Positions 7,741-15,439 of a stretch of DNA of 35,178 bases are shown here, piece after piece (within the stretch, counting starts at the first letter, position 1; each line of letters opens with the position of its first letter). The stretch lies in the IMG/VR virus record IMGVR_UViG_3300029268_000067, positions 1 to 35,178 of that record. One strand, given 5' to 3'. A program made the position numbers and the translations under genes. This stretch comes from a virus. The notes beneath the pieces are model-generated. The model searched no databases. It worked only from the letters and a program-made list of their open reading frames with translations, and had not been told where the DNA came from.

Positions 7741-8112
7741 ATGTGTATGCCATCAGCCCCGAGAGGGCCAGATCAATCTTTAATTAGGCAACAGCAAGCG
7801 TCCATGCGAAAACAGGAAGCTCTGCTGGAGCAACAACTAAATGAATCTAAAGCAGCCGCAGAAGCTACGCGCGCCCAGCAAAAAACGGCTAATGAGAGGT
7901 CTGAGAAAGCTCTTGCTGACGCTGAAACTAGACGTAAGGAGCAGGAGGAAAACCTTAAAGTAAAACAGGCTAAAACTGAAGCAACTATGGCTAAAGGGAT
8001 TGCCAATATTACTGACAAAACAAGGGGCAGGGCTGGATTGAAAATCAATAAGCAAATGCCTTCTGTTGGGATTTCAAACCCGATGGAATCACTTCTTAAT
8101 CTACCAGTATAA
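7741..8112 (+). CDS. 6.7: T7 gp6.7-like virion protein with coiled coil
   Basis: 123 aa. It opens with MCMPSAP, like the MC-start of T7 gp6.7, and carries a GRAGLKI motif near the C-terminus that matches GRKGLKV of gp6.7. In between, residues 15-80 are a Gln/Glu/Lys/Ala-rich uninterrupted coiled coil, longer than in T7. T7 gp6.7 is a minor virion protein ejected with the DNA, and its location just before the 7.3/8 region agrees. The leader is TTTAACTAAATACTTTATT with no SD. The overall assignment rests on the two short motifs and on synteny. Confidence 0.65.
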   Translation: MCMPSAPRGPDQSLIRQQQASMRKQEALLEQQLNESKAAAEATRAQQKTANERSEKALADAETRRKEQEENLKVKQAKTEATMAKGIANITDKTRGRAGLKINKQMPSVGISNPMESLLNLPV

Positions 8113-8114
8113 AC

Positions 8115-8900
8115 ATGATTGATGCAGGGGGAGCAAAACATTGGCAAGGTGAGCTAGGGAAACTAGCTCCTCAAGTAATCAAGGTAAATGGACATCATTA
8201 CGAGAGAACTGAGTTTGGTGGCCCTTGGAAGTCTTTTGATCCAGCCCAAAGAGCCAAAGATGAACAAGAAGTTAAACAAGCCTACGAAAAACGCATATTT
8301 GACCTGAATACCGCTAAAGATTGGTATTCAATGAGTGAAGATCAACGTAAAGATGTAGGTTCAAAACTGTTCCCAACCATAGCTACCCCTGAAGGTGGGT
8401 GGACAAAAGAAAAAGCAGTAGAAGCTGGTATTTTTTCCAAAAATGCCCTGTCTCGTCCTGAAAGTTCTGCTTCTTTTTTCAATGCTGTAGGACAAACTGG
8501 AAGTATTGTTTCAAAAGGAATGGATACTGAAAACCAACCAATTTATGCTTTTCAAGGTAAAGGAAGCTCCACGGTTGCTTCCGGTTCTGACCCTTCAGGA
8601 ATAACAAGGTTTTCTCAATTAGCTCGTTCTGAAGGATACTTCCAAGAAAATACAGAACTTAGTGATTTCCTTACTGGACTTGGTAGAGAATCCAAAATGG
8701 AAATTACTAAAGCGACTCCTAAATACATAGAAGAAGCTAAAGCCAAAGCACTTAAACAAAAAATAGAGTCTGCTGAAACTATGCCTTCATCTGGTGGACG
8801 ACCTTCCCTTAAACGTGGTCTTTCATCTTCCCCAAAAAATTCCTTGCGTATCGGTGGCGTTGCTGATACTGATGAATCACCTGTAAACATTCCAACCTAA
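8115..8900 (+). CDS. putative virion/tail-assembly protein, possibly gp7.3-like
   Basis: 261 aa, hydrophilic, no membrane segment. The C-terminal tail, GRPSLKRGL followed by NSLRIGG and VNIPT, recalls both the GRAGLKI tail of the preceding protein and the GKKSLSVARSSGGGINI end of T7 gp7.3, a tail assembly/ejected protein encoded in this position. The N-terminal two thirds (QAYEKRIFDLNTAKDWYSMS and the GWTKEKAVEAGIF stretch) are not recognised. Start 2 bp after the previous stop. A virion role is inferred from position and the tail motif only. Confidence 0.55.
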   Translation: MIDAGGAKHWQGELGKLAPQVIKVNGHHYERTEFGGPWKSFDPAQRAKDEQEVKQAYEKRIFDLNTAKDWYSMSEDQRKDVGSKLFPTIATPEGGWTKEKAVEAGIFSKNALSRPESSASFFNAVGQTGSIVSKGMDTENQPIYAFQGKGSSTVASGSDPSGITRFSQLARSEGYFQENTELSDFLTGLGRESKMEITKATPKYIEEAKAKALKQKIESAETMPSSGGRPSLKRGLSSSPKNSLRIGGVADTDESPVNIPT

Positions 8901-8919
8901 ACTAAACCCTTATACCTTT

Positions 8920-9171
8920 ATGCCTATCCAAACTTCACCCAATCCTTATGGTCTTAACGGAGCCGTTGTCGAAACCGGAACCACTGCTGTTACTGGCCGG
9001 TTTTACGCTATCCAATGTCTTGAAGATACCGTCTTTTCTTCTGTTACTGTAAACTACGAAGGAGACGCTATTACTGGTGTCACCATCCCCAAAGGAGTCT
9101 TTCTTTACGGTGATTGGAACGGATTTACCCTGACTAGCGGTAAAGTTATTGCTTACAAAATGAGTTTCTAA
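8920..9171 (+). CDS. small beta-rich protein, likely virion decoration or fibre-associated
   Basis: 83 aa, with alternating short strands and turns: RFYAIQCLEDTVFSSVTV, GDAITGVTIPKGVFLYGDW, NGFTLTSGKVIAYK. This repeated pattern (AIQ-LEDT-F, G-TIP-G-LYG, F-LTSG-V-AYK) is common in small structural proteins of aquatic phages, but their precise site in the particle is not known to me. It has no cysteine pair or membrane segment. It lies 4 bp before the lectin-like protein and may be its partner. Confidence 0.65.
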   Translation: MPIQTSPNPYGLNGAVVETGTTAVTGRFYAIQCLEDTVFSSVTVNYEGDAITGVTIPKGVFLYGDWNGFTLTSGKVIAYKMSF

Positions 9172-9175
9172 AATC

Positions 9176-10273
9176 ATGCCTAATCTTGGGTTACAACTAA
9201 GTCGAACATCTAATTTTTTTGTTGGTGGGGAGTTTTTACCAACTAACCTCTCCGATCTTGTTGTTTGGCTAGATGCAGGGGAAGGGGTTCTATATATTGA
9301 AGGTAACAATTTTACAGACTCTAACAGGACTTTTACACTTTCTGGTTTCCCAACTTCCCCAGCAGGAGGAAGTGTAAATGGGCTTGCTTCACCAACTGGC
9401 TCAATTCAAAATGGACGTAATAGCTATAATGTTCCGTGGGGTGGAAACCTAGATGGAGGATATGCTACTATGTATTGGAATACCAACAACTGGTATTTAG
9501 AGGCAACAGAGTTAGACGGTGAAAATACCAATAATTATGTATATACTGCATCTGGTAATACCACGTATCCTTGGCAAGCTGCTTGGACTGATGGAACACT
9601 TACGCCAACTGCTACTACTGTTGACGTTCCTGCTACTAACAACCAAACCGTAGCTAAATGGGTAAATAAGGTGGGTGATCGCTCGCTCACTCAAACCACT
9701 TTAGGGTTACAACCACAATTTAGAAATTTAGGTAATGGAGATGTGTATGTTAGTTTTAACACTGACTATTTAAAAGGGGAAAACGTTGCTTCTGAACCTA
9801 ATTGGGCTAGTTCTTGGTCTTATTACGTTGTTTCAACTCCAATGACCGCTGCTGGACAAAGCGCAACTATTGCAAGATATGTGTTGGGTCATAGTGGTGG
9901 TAGTTTTTCTAGAGGTGGTTTTGGTTCTACTATAGGATCACTAGAAATTAGAAATGGGCTTTCGGCTTTATCTACAACACCAACAGTTACATCTGGTTTA
10001 ACAGAAAACCCCAATGCAACTTATGTGTTTTCCGCAAGAGTTTTCTCATCTGGGTTTTATTTAGGAAATAACTCTACTTTTGTAGGCAAATCCACACCAA
10101 TAGCTTCATCAAATCAGCGCACTTTATTTCTAGGAACCCTTGGGGGAAGTTCATCTGATAGTATAGTTAGCGGCAACATTAAAGAAGTTTTGGCTTACCA
10201 ACAAACACACACTAACCAAGAGGCAAACCTAGTTGTAGGATACTTGGCTCAAAAATGGGGAGTAACGCTATGA
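9176..10273 (+). CDS. LamG/concanavalin A-like lectin-fold protein, putative virion surface protein
   Basis: 365 aa. The N-terminal DLVVWLDAGEG (residues 27-37) and the C-terminal IKEVLAYQ...QEANLVVGYLAQKWG (residues 338-362) bracket a beta-rich region. That pair is the usual opening and closing pattern of LamG/concanavalin A-like jelly-roll domains in bacterial and phage surface proteins. Many Asn, Thr, Ser and Gly residues and several Trp and Tyr fit a carbohydrate-binding beta sandwich. No signal peptide. It is followed by an ATGA-coupled small gene. A likely role is head or tail decoration that binds host or environmental glycans. No T7 protein corresponds to it. Confidence 0.65.
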   Translation: MPNLGLQLSRTSNFFVGGEFLPTNLSDLVVWLDAGEGVLYIEGNNFTDSNRTFTLSGFPTSPAGGSVNGLASPTGSIQNGRNSYNVPWGGNLDGGYATMYWNTNNWYLEATELDGENTNNYVYTASGNTTYPWQAAWTDGTLTPTATTVDVPATNNQTVAKWVNKVGDRSLTQTTLGLQPQFRNLGNGDVYVSFNTDYLKGENVASEPNWASSWSYYVVSTPMTAAGQSATIARYVLGHSGGSFSRGGFGSTIGSLEIRNGLSALSTTPTVTSGLTENPNATYVFSARVFSSGFYLGNNSTFVGKSTPIASSNQRTLFLGTLGGSSSDSIVSGNIKEVLAYQQTHTNQEANLVVGYLAQKWGVTL

Positions 10274-10503
10274 CGATAAAAATCTACAAAATCCATCCCG
10301 ATTACTACCCCGATTTTCAACAAGCTGTTGATGCGGCTTTTGAGGATACACTGATTAAATCAGGTAGATGTAAACATATTTTCCCCCCAGAAATAGAAAT
10401 TGCTGAAGATGGGTATATTTACCTCCACGTAAAAGATTTTATTGCTAGTCTTCCTAATATGTGGCAGTTTTTGGCTGAACTAACCGAAGTAGAACAACCC
10501 TAA
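10270..10503 (+). CDS. small protein of unknown function coupled to the lectin-like gene
   Basis: 77 aa, starting MTIKIYKIHPDYYPDFQQAV. The frame is open from 10255, but the ATG at 10270 overlaps the stop of the lectin-like gene as ATGA, which favours it. Acidic with several Phe and Trp; no membrane segment or known motif. Tight coupling suggests that it works with the preceding protein, for example as a folding or attachment partner; this is inferred from position. Confidence 0.55.
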   Translation: MTIKIYKIHPDYYPDFQQAVDAAFEDTLIKSGRCKHIFPPEIEIAEDGYIYLHVKDFIASLPNMWQFLAELTEVEQP

Positions 10504-10517
10504 ACCTCATTACCATT

Positions 10518-10694
10518 ATGGACATTATTAACCTCATCTCATTTATCTCCTCTCTTAACTGGCTTGAAATTGTTGGAGCCGTAACAACGCTTCTTACCGT
10601 TTTGATTGCCATTTTTGAGTTCATCCCTAGCGATCAACCTGAAAAAACGCTTAAAGCTATCGTCTCCTTTATCGAAAAATACTCACGAAAGTAA
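10518..10694 (+). CDS. small single-TM membrane protein, holin-like candidate
   Basis: 58 aa. Residues 16-37 (LEIVGAVTTLLTVLIAIFEF) form one hydrophobic helix, followed by SDQPEKTLKAIVSFIEKYSRK, an amphipathic basic tail. Membrane insertion is very likely. Such proteins just upstream of portal genes in T7-like phages are generally unannotated; it could be a holin, antiholin or envelope-modifying protein. A second TM protein in the T7 gp17.5 (holin) position lies at 27973, so the lysis role is not assigned here. No SD; the leader is AACCTCATTACCATT. Confidence 0.65.
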   Translation: MDIINLISFISSLNWLEIVGAVTTLLTVLIAIFEFIPSDQPEKTLKAIVSFIEKYSRK

Positions 10695-10699
10695 ACCTT

Positions 10700-10837
10700 A
10701 TGAGTCTCTACGCAAACATGAACAAACGGAAAAAAGAGGGAACATCCCGTTCTAAATCCAAGTCAACCATCAGCCCTAAAATGTATTCTCTTATGATTAA
10801 AAAGAAGGGTGGGTTTGCTCCTAAAAAGTCTAAATGA
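10700..10837 (+). CDS. small basic conserved phage protein
   Basis: 45 aa: MSLYANMNKRKKEGTSRSKS at the start, then STISPKMYSLMIKKKGGFAPKKSK. The SLY-N---R-K-GTSR-K--STI-P--Y--M layout is a pattern I recognise from very short unannotated proteins upstream of T7-like portal genes. About 40% of residues are basic or Ser/Thr; it may bind DNA or RNA. It starts 5 bp after the previous stop and its stop overlaps the next start (ATGA). Confidence 0.65.
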   Translation: MSLYANMNKRKKEGTSRSKSKSTISPKMYSLMIKKKGGFAPKKSK

Positions 10838-11007
10838 AACTTGGGATTGTTTTCTTAATTTCTATGTTGATTACTGGATGCCTGACGGTTGGTGTCTCTT
10901 ATGACCAAAATGGCACTCAATTTTCAGCAGGGTATTCGGATGGAAAAACTGTTTTGTCTGCTACCCAAGGAAGTAAAACAATAGATTTGAAATACAAAAA
11001 ACCTTAA
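10834..11007 (+). CDS. small phage-encoded lipoprotein
   Basis: 57 aa. A short basic start (MK), a hydrophobic stretch LGIVFLISML and the lipobox ITGC with Cys16 define a type II (lipoprotein) signal peptide. The mature part is about 42 residues (CLTVGVSYDQNGTQFSAGYS onward), hydrophilic and Tyr/Gly/Ser-rich, probably short beta strands. There is no Asp at +2 (it is Leu), so outer-membrane sorting by the E. coli rule is expected. The ATG overlaps the preceding stop as ATGA. Phage lipoproteins commonly block receptors (superinfection exclusion) or form outer-membrane spanins; this one has no Pro-rich segment typical of Rz1 and no Rz partner was found nearby. Confidence 0.72.
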   Translation: MKLGIVFLISMLITGCLTVGVSYDQNGTQFSAGYSDGKTVLSATQGSKTIDLKYKKP

Positions 11008-11008
11008 A

Positions 11009-12733
11009 ATGGCTAACGATTCTTACAGCAAAGTATCCCTTCCAACCGAAAACGGTGAATCTGAGGAAAACGAAGGAACAGCCGCTTCTCTTTACGCTAG
11101 TTTGGAGAGCAACCGACTCACGTTTCTAGATAGGGCTAGGGATTCTTCCAAGCTGACCATCCCCATGCTTATTCCCCCTGCGGGATATGGGGAGCATACG
11201 AAATACGATACTCCTTTTCAGTCTATTGGAGCTAGGGGCGTAAACAACCTTGCCTCTAAGTTGCTCATGGCTTTGTATCCCCCAAATAGCCCTTTCTTCC
11301 GGTTGGTTATTGATCCCTACATCCTTGCTAAAGAAGCTGGGGAAGATGCCGATAAGCTCAAGACTGAGATGGATAAAGCCCTCAGTAAGATTGAGCGTAT
11401 TGCCATGCAGGAAGTTGAGACTACTGCCATCCGTGTTGGAGCTTACGAAGCCCTGCGTCATCTTATTGTTGCTGGTAACGTCCTTGTTCACACCCCTGAT
11501 GAGGGAGGGTTGCGGGTTTTCCGTATGGATAGCTACGTAGTTAAACGTGATCCCGCTGGGACTGTGACACATATTGTAGTCAAAGAACGTGTCAGCCCTA
11601 TGACGCTTCCTCCCCAAGCTAAAGCTCTTTGTTACTCTACCGAAGAAGAACACGGAACCAAGGAATACGTGGATGTTTACACCAAAATCTGCCTTGAGGA
11701 AGAAGACAAGTCTTACGAAATCTACCAAGAGATTAACGGAGAAGAAGTTCCCGAATCTCACGGTGTTTACCCTGAAGGTAAGTTGCCGTGGATGGCCCTA
11801 AGATTTAACCGTATTGACGGTGAGGACTACGGACGAGGCTTTGTTGAAGAATACATTGGTGATCTACGCTCCCTTGAAGCCCTTTCCCGTGCTGTGGTCG
11901 AGGCTACGGCTGCTTCTAGTAAAGTCATCTTTCTAGTTAACCCTACTGGGACTACCCGAATTAAGACTCTAGCTGATGCACCCAACGGAGCTTACATTAG
12001 CGGTATCGCTACTGATGTTACTTCCCTACAAGCCGATAAACGTGCTGACCTTCAGACAGTTATCTCTTTTACCCAAGACATTCAGGCCCGACTTTCCTTT
12101 GCTTTTCTTCTTAATAGTGCAGTTCAGCGTAATGCCGAGCGTGTCACGGCTGAAGAAATCCGCTTCATGGCTCAAGAATTGGAAACAACCCTTGGTGGTG
12201 CTTACTCCATTCTTAGTCAAGAGTTCCAGCTTCCCCTTGTTCGCCGCCTCCTTGACCGTTTGAACAAGCAAAAACGGATGCCTAAACTGCCCAAGGAGGT
12301 AGTTAAGCCTATGATTGTCACAGGCGTTGAGGCTCTTGGTCGTGGTAACGATTTGATGAAGCTGGATCAGTTTCTTGTGGGTATCCAACAAGCCCTCGGC
12401 CCTGAAGCTATGCGCTACATTAACCCCTCAGAATACCTTTCTCGCAGGGCTGCTGCCTTGGGTATTGATTCTGAAGGATTGATTAAAACTCAAGACGATT
12501 TGGCTGCTGAACAAGAAGCTGCCCAACAGCAACAACAGCAGCAGCAAATGGCGGCACTAGCCCCTGACATGATTAAGGGTATGGCTCAAGTTGCCAGTTC
12601 TACCCCAGAAACAGCCACAGCCGCTACCAGTATGCTTTCCCGTGGTGTGGCCCAAGCTCAAGGACAGGAATCTAATGTTCCTATGAATTTGGAAGGATTT
12701 ACACCCCCTTCCGCACAAAAGAAAACTAAATAA
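11009..12733 (+). CDS. 8: portal (head-tail connector) protein
   Basis: 574 aa (T7 gp8 536). Forms the dodecameric ring through which DNA is packaged and ejected. The family start is clear: SNRLTFLDRARDSSKLTIPM and LIPPAGYGEHTKYDTPFQSIGARGVNNLASKL, with ALYPPNSPFFRL following. The central GEDYGRGFVEEYIGDLRSLE region is also typical. The C-terminal 60 residues are Gln/Ala/Thr-rich, with a run of eight Gln (about residues 506-513), and likely disordered. It starts 1 bp after the lipoprotein stop with no SD. The scaffold follows 12 bp downstream. Confidence 0.95.
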   Translation: MANDSYSKVSLPTENGESEENEGTAASLYASLESNRLTFLDRARDSSKLTIPMLIPPAGYGEHTKYDTPFQSIGARGVNNLASKLLMALYPPNSPFFRLVIDPYILAKEAGEDADKLKTEMDKALSKIERIAMQEVETTAIRVGAYEALRHLIVAGNVLVHTPDEGGLRVFRMDSYVVKRDPAGTVTHIVVKERVSPMTLPPQAKALCYSTEEEHGTKEYVDVYTKICLEEEDKSYEIYQEINGEEVPESHGVYPEGKLPWMALRFNRIDGEDYGRGFVEEYIGDLRSLEALSRAVVEATAASSKVIFLVNPTGTTRIKTLADAPNGAYISGIATDVTSLQADKRADLQTVISFTQDIQARLSFAFLLNSAVQRNAERVTAEEIRFMAQELETTLGGAYSILSQEFQLPLVRRLLDRLNKQKRMPKLPKEVVKPMIVTGVEALGRGNDLMKLDQFLVGIQQALGPEAMRYINPSEYLSRRAAALGIDSEGLIKTQDDLAAEQEAAQQQQQQQQMAALAPDMIKGMAQVASSTPETATAATSMLSRGVAQAQGQESNVPMNLEGFTPPSAQKKTK

Positions 12734-12745
12734 TCAAATATCAAA

Positions 12746-13591
12746 ATGACTAATACTGTCGAAATTAAATCCGAAGAAACGGGGGCTGATGCTCCTATTG
12801 CAGAAGAAACCAAACCTACTACCGATACCCCTGAAATCGAAATTGTAGATCAGGGAGGAACAAAGGTAGCCCGTCCTAAACAGGAAAATACCGAAGATCG
12901 TCCTGAAGCCCTTCCAGAGAAGTTCAAATCTGTTGAGGATTTGGCTAAAGCCTATAGCGAACTGGAAAAGAAGTTGGGTCAGCCTAAACAAACCGAAGAA
13001 ATTAAAGAAGATGAAAACAAACAAAGTGATAGTGAGGAACCCAAAGACGAAGAAAAAGAAGCCGAAAAGCCTGAAGACCAGCCGGAAGACCCCAAAACCC
13101 ACAACCTCGCAAAATTCTCCGAAGAATGGACTGAAAAAGGGGAACTCTCCGAAAACAGCTACAAAGAGCTTCAGAAGTTGGGCTACCCTCAAGAGTTTGT
13201 GGACACTTACATTGCGGGTTTTCAAGCTCTCCAAGATCGTCAAGTAGGGGAAGTTTACAAAACTGTGGGTGGTGAAGATAACTACAAATCAATGATTGAG
13301 TGGGCTTCTACTAACCTCCCTAAAGAAGAAGTAGAATCATACGATAATATCATTACCAGTAACGACCCTTCCCAAACCAAACTTGCGGTTAAGGGGCTGT
13401 GGGCGCAATACACTGAAGCCAATGGTAAACAACCTAAGCTGATTGGTGGTAGCCAAAGCTCTAGTAGTTCTGTTACCCCGTTCCGTAGCACGGCTGAAGT
13501 GGTCAAAGCTATGAGTGACCCTCGTTACTCCACTGACCCAGCTTATCGTAAGGATGTTGAGAAGCGTCTAGAATTTTCAGATGTTTTGTAA
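12746..13591 (+). CDS. 9: capsid assembly scaffolding protein
   Basis: 281 aa (T7 gp9 307). Acts inside the procapsid and leaves before DNA packaging. The N-terminal half is extremely Glu/Asp/Lys-rich (EETKPTTDTPEIEIV, EEPKDEEKEAEKPEDQPEDP) and probably disordered. The C-terminal half is helical (SYKELQKLGYPQEFVDTYIAG, LPKEEVESYDNIITS) and ends with FRSTAEVVKAMSDPRYSTDPAYRKDVEKRL, the conserved scaffold C-terminus that contacts the coat protein. Lies directly between portal and capsid. Confidence 0.93.
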   Translation: MTNTVEIKSEETGADAPIAEETKPTTDTPEIEIVDQGGTKVARPKQENTEDRPEALPEKFKSVEDLAKAYSELEKKLGQPKQTEEIKEDENKQSDSEEPKDEEKEAEKPEDQPEDPKTHNLAKFSEEWTEKGELSENSYKELQKLGYPQEFVDTYIAGFQALQDRQVGEVYKTVGGEDNYKSMIEWASTNLPKEEVESYDNIITSNDPSQTKLAVKGLWAQYTEANGKQPKLIGGSQSSSSSVTPFRSTAEVVKAMSDPRYSTDPAYRKDVEKRLEFSDVL

Positions 13592-13599
13592 ATTCTTTG

Positions 13600-13620
13600 T
13601 TGACAAAACGATTCTAATAA
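13600..13620 (+). promoter_or_regulatory. candidate phage RNAP promoter upstream of the capsid gene
   Basis: This 21-bp element and one at 27138-27158 share TTGACA-N2-ACG-N3-C-N-AATAA, 15 of 21 positions identical. The two sites stand in the 182-bp and 41-bp gaps upstream of the capsid and tail fibre genes, the places where T7 has its own phi10 and phi17 promoters. TTGACA also resembles a sigma70 -35 box; here 17 bp later comes TAAAAG (13623-13628), a mediocre -10, so host RNAP recognition is possible too. The shared ACG and AATAA parts are not explained by sigma70. Confidence 0.5.
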
Positions 13621-13773
13621 CCTAAAAGCTATTTAACCGAAAAATACATAAAGTAAACAAACTACTTTTGGCCCTTTGCGAAGGATAACCTTTGGAAAAT
13701 GTTTCTTAAACGTAACTAATCGGGAAACCAAAACCAAAAAACTAACAACTAACATAGAAAGAAATAAATTACT

Positions 13774-14739
13774 ATGGCTAATGGCGATACTACTGTCTCT
13801 CGTTTGGGGCAAGTTAACATTACTTCGGATGTTTACAGCCTTTTCTTGAAGAAGTTTGCGGGTGAGGTTCTCACTAGTTTCACGACTGAGAACATCATGA
13901 TGCCGTTGCATACGGTTCGCACAATTTCCAATGGTAAAAGTGCTCAATTTCCGGTCACTGGAACTGCCTCTGCGAAATATCACACCCCAGGTCAAAACAT
14001 CCTTGATTCGGGTAACTCCTACCTGTCCCAGATCCGCGCTGGCGAACGTGTTATCACGATTGATAACCTGCTGCTCTCCTCAACCTTTATTGCTCGTATT
14101 GACGAAGCGATGAACCACTACGATGTGCGTTCCATCTATTCGACTGAGCTTGGTCGGGCGTTGGCTCAGAAGTTCGACAAAACGGTTCTTCAGGTCTTGT
14201 CCACTACTGCTTCTGTTGCTGAAGCGTTCACTGGTAGTGGAGCCGGAACGACTCTGAACAAAGGCACGGCTGTGCGGACGGGTGCTAACCTTTCCGCTGC
14301 GGTTTACGAAGCTGCTCAGACTCTCGACGAAAAGAACATCCCCTCGGATGGTCGTTTCGTTGTGGTCAAGCCTGCTGAGTATTATGCTTTGGTTCAGGAA
14401 CTTTCGGCCCCTTCTAAGCCCTCTCCTGTTGGTTCGTATGTGAATGGTGACGTTGCTGTGATTGCGGGTATCCGCATCTTCAAGAGCAACAACCTTCCTA
14501 CGACTAACGTGAACGCTGGACTTATCGAAACCGGAGCCAACACCAACTACAACGGTAACTTCACTAACACTGTCGCACTTGTCGCCCACAAAGCGGCAGT
14601 CGGCACGGTGAAGCTCCTTGATTTGGCTATTGAATCTGAGTATCAGATCACTCACCAAGGAACTCTGATGGTTGCGAAATACGCTATGGGTCACGGAGCA
14701 CTCCGTCCTGAGTGTGTTGTTCGCATCACTGCTGCCTAA
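13774..14739 (+). CDS. 10: major capsid protein
   Basis: 321 aa (T7 gp10A 345), HK97-fold coat of the T7 type. Typical segments: FLKKFAGEVLTSFTTENIMM, RTISNGKSAQFPVTG near the N-arm, ERVITIDNLLLSSTFIARID, and KYAMGHGALRPECVVRITA at the C-terminus. Codon choice looks GC-richer and more uniform than in neighbouring genes (many GGT, AAC, GTT, CGT), as expected for the most expressed protein. No frameshift-extended 10B form is apparent, because the frames after the stop close at once. A 182-bp A-rich leader with a promoter candidate precedes it, and a large hairpin follows. Confidence 0.95.
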   Translation: MANGDTTVSRLGQVNITSDVYSLFLKKFAGEVLTSFTTENIMMPLHTVRTISNGKSAQFPVTGTASAKYHTPGQNILDSGNSYLSQIRAGERVITIDNLLLSSTFIARIDEAMNHYDVRSIYSTELGRALAQKFDKTVLQVLSTTASVAEAFTGSGAGTTLNKGTAVRTGANLSAAVYEAAQTLDEKNIPSDGRFVVVKPAEYYALVQELSAPSKPSPVGSYVNGDVAVIAGIRIFKSNNLPTTNVNAGLIETGANTNYNGNFTNTVALVAHKAAVGTVKLLDLAIESEYQITHQGTLMVAKYAMGHGALRPECVVRITAA

Positions 14740-14747
14740 CATTTGGC

Positions 14748-14807
14748 GGGGTGTCTCTAGCTTAATACGGTTTTTGCTCATTTTACCGTAAAGCTAAGGG
14801 ACACCCC
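14748..14807 (+). terminator. long stem-loop after the capsid gene (terminator or RNA-processing site)
   Basis: The left arm GGGGTGTCTCTAGCTT (14748-14763) pairs with AAGCTAAGGGACACCCC (14791-14807), with a small internal mismatch. The inner TACGGT (14766-14771) pairs with ACCGTA (14785-14790), giving about 20 base pairs and a 13-nt loop. It is located exactly where T7 has its terminator T-phi, after gene 10. No U-run follows immediately (TCCCAAAAAA), so it may be a pause/partial terminator or an RNase III site. Directly repeated GTCTTAAT (14833-14840 and 14844-14851) lies between it and gene 11. Confidence 0.65.
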
Positions 14808-14857
14808 TCCCAAAAAATTTGTTTGAAAATGAGTCTTAATTAGGTCTTAATACTTCC

Positions 14858-15433
14858 ATGTCACTTTCCCTTACTTCCAGACTTGAAGCAGTTAACTCAA
14901 TGCTTATGTCTATTGGGGAGGCTCCTATTAACCAGTTGGACGGACTTACGGTGGATGCCTCTATTGCCGAAGCTACTCTTGATGAGGTTAGCCGTGCGGT
15001 TCAATCTATTGGATGGCACTTCAACACAGAAAAAAATTTCCCCCTTTCTCGGTCTATTGATAACAAAATCCCACTTACTTCTGATATTGTTCGTGTCGAT
15101 CTATCTGCTTACGAATACATCAACATTGATGCGGTGCAACGCAACGGTTTTCTGTATGATCGAAAGAACCATACTTACACTTTTGACACTGATCTTAAAG
15201 CAGAGGTTGTCAGGTTGCTTGATTGGGATGACCTCCCTCAACCAGCCCGAAGTTACATCATGGTCAAAGCTACTCGTATGTTCCAAACACGGGTTGTTGG
15301 TAGCGATACCCTTGCTGGGCAACTAGCGGCTGATGAGCTTTCGTCTCTTGTGGTTTTCAAAGAGTTTGATGCTGACACAGCCGATCACACGGTTTTTGAT
15401 AATTACAGTGTTGCTGAAGTTCTTGACCGCTAA
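14858..15433 (+). CDS. 11: tail tubular protein A
   Basis: 191 aa (T7 gp11 196). Joins portal to the tail nozzle as a dodecameric adaptor. The start SLTSRLEAVNSMLMSIGEAPINQLDG is the highly conserved family N-terminus. LDEVSRAVQSIGWHFNTEKN and the ending YIMVKATRMFQTRVVGSD...LAADE are also family patterns. Full length with no anomaly. First gene after the capsid hairpin, and 6 bp before tail tubular B. Confidence 0.94.
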   Translation: MSLSLTSRLEAVNSMLMSIGEAPINQLDGLTVDASIAEATLDEVSRAVQSIGWHFNTEKNFPLSRSIDNKIPLTSDIVRVDLSAYEYINIDAVQRNGFLYDRKNHTYTFDTDLKAEVVRLLDWDDLPQPARSYIMVKATRMFQTRVVGSDTLAGQLAADELSSLVVFKEFDADTADHTVFDNYSVAEVLDR

Positions 15434-15439
15434 CTAAAT

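Noticed and set aside
12734-13243. Phe-rich minus-strand frame opposite the scaffold gene
   Set aside because: Glu/Lys-rich scaffold codons give Phe/Leu-rich antisense frames; not a membrane protein gene.
14080-14781. 233-aa minus-strand frame opposite the capsid gene
   Set aside because: Produced by the biased codon use of the capsid gene; runs into the hairpin and has no recognisable domain.
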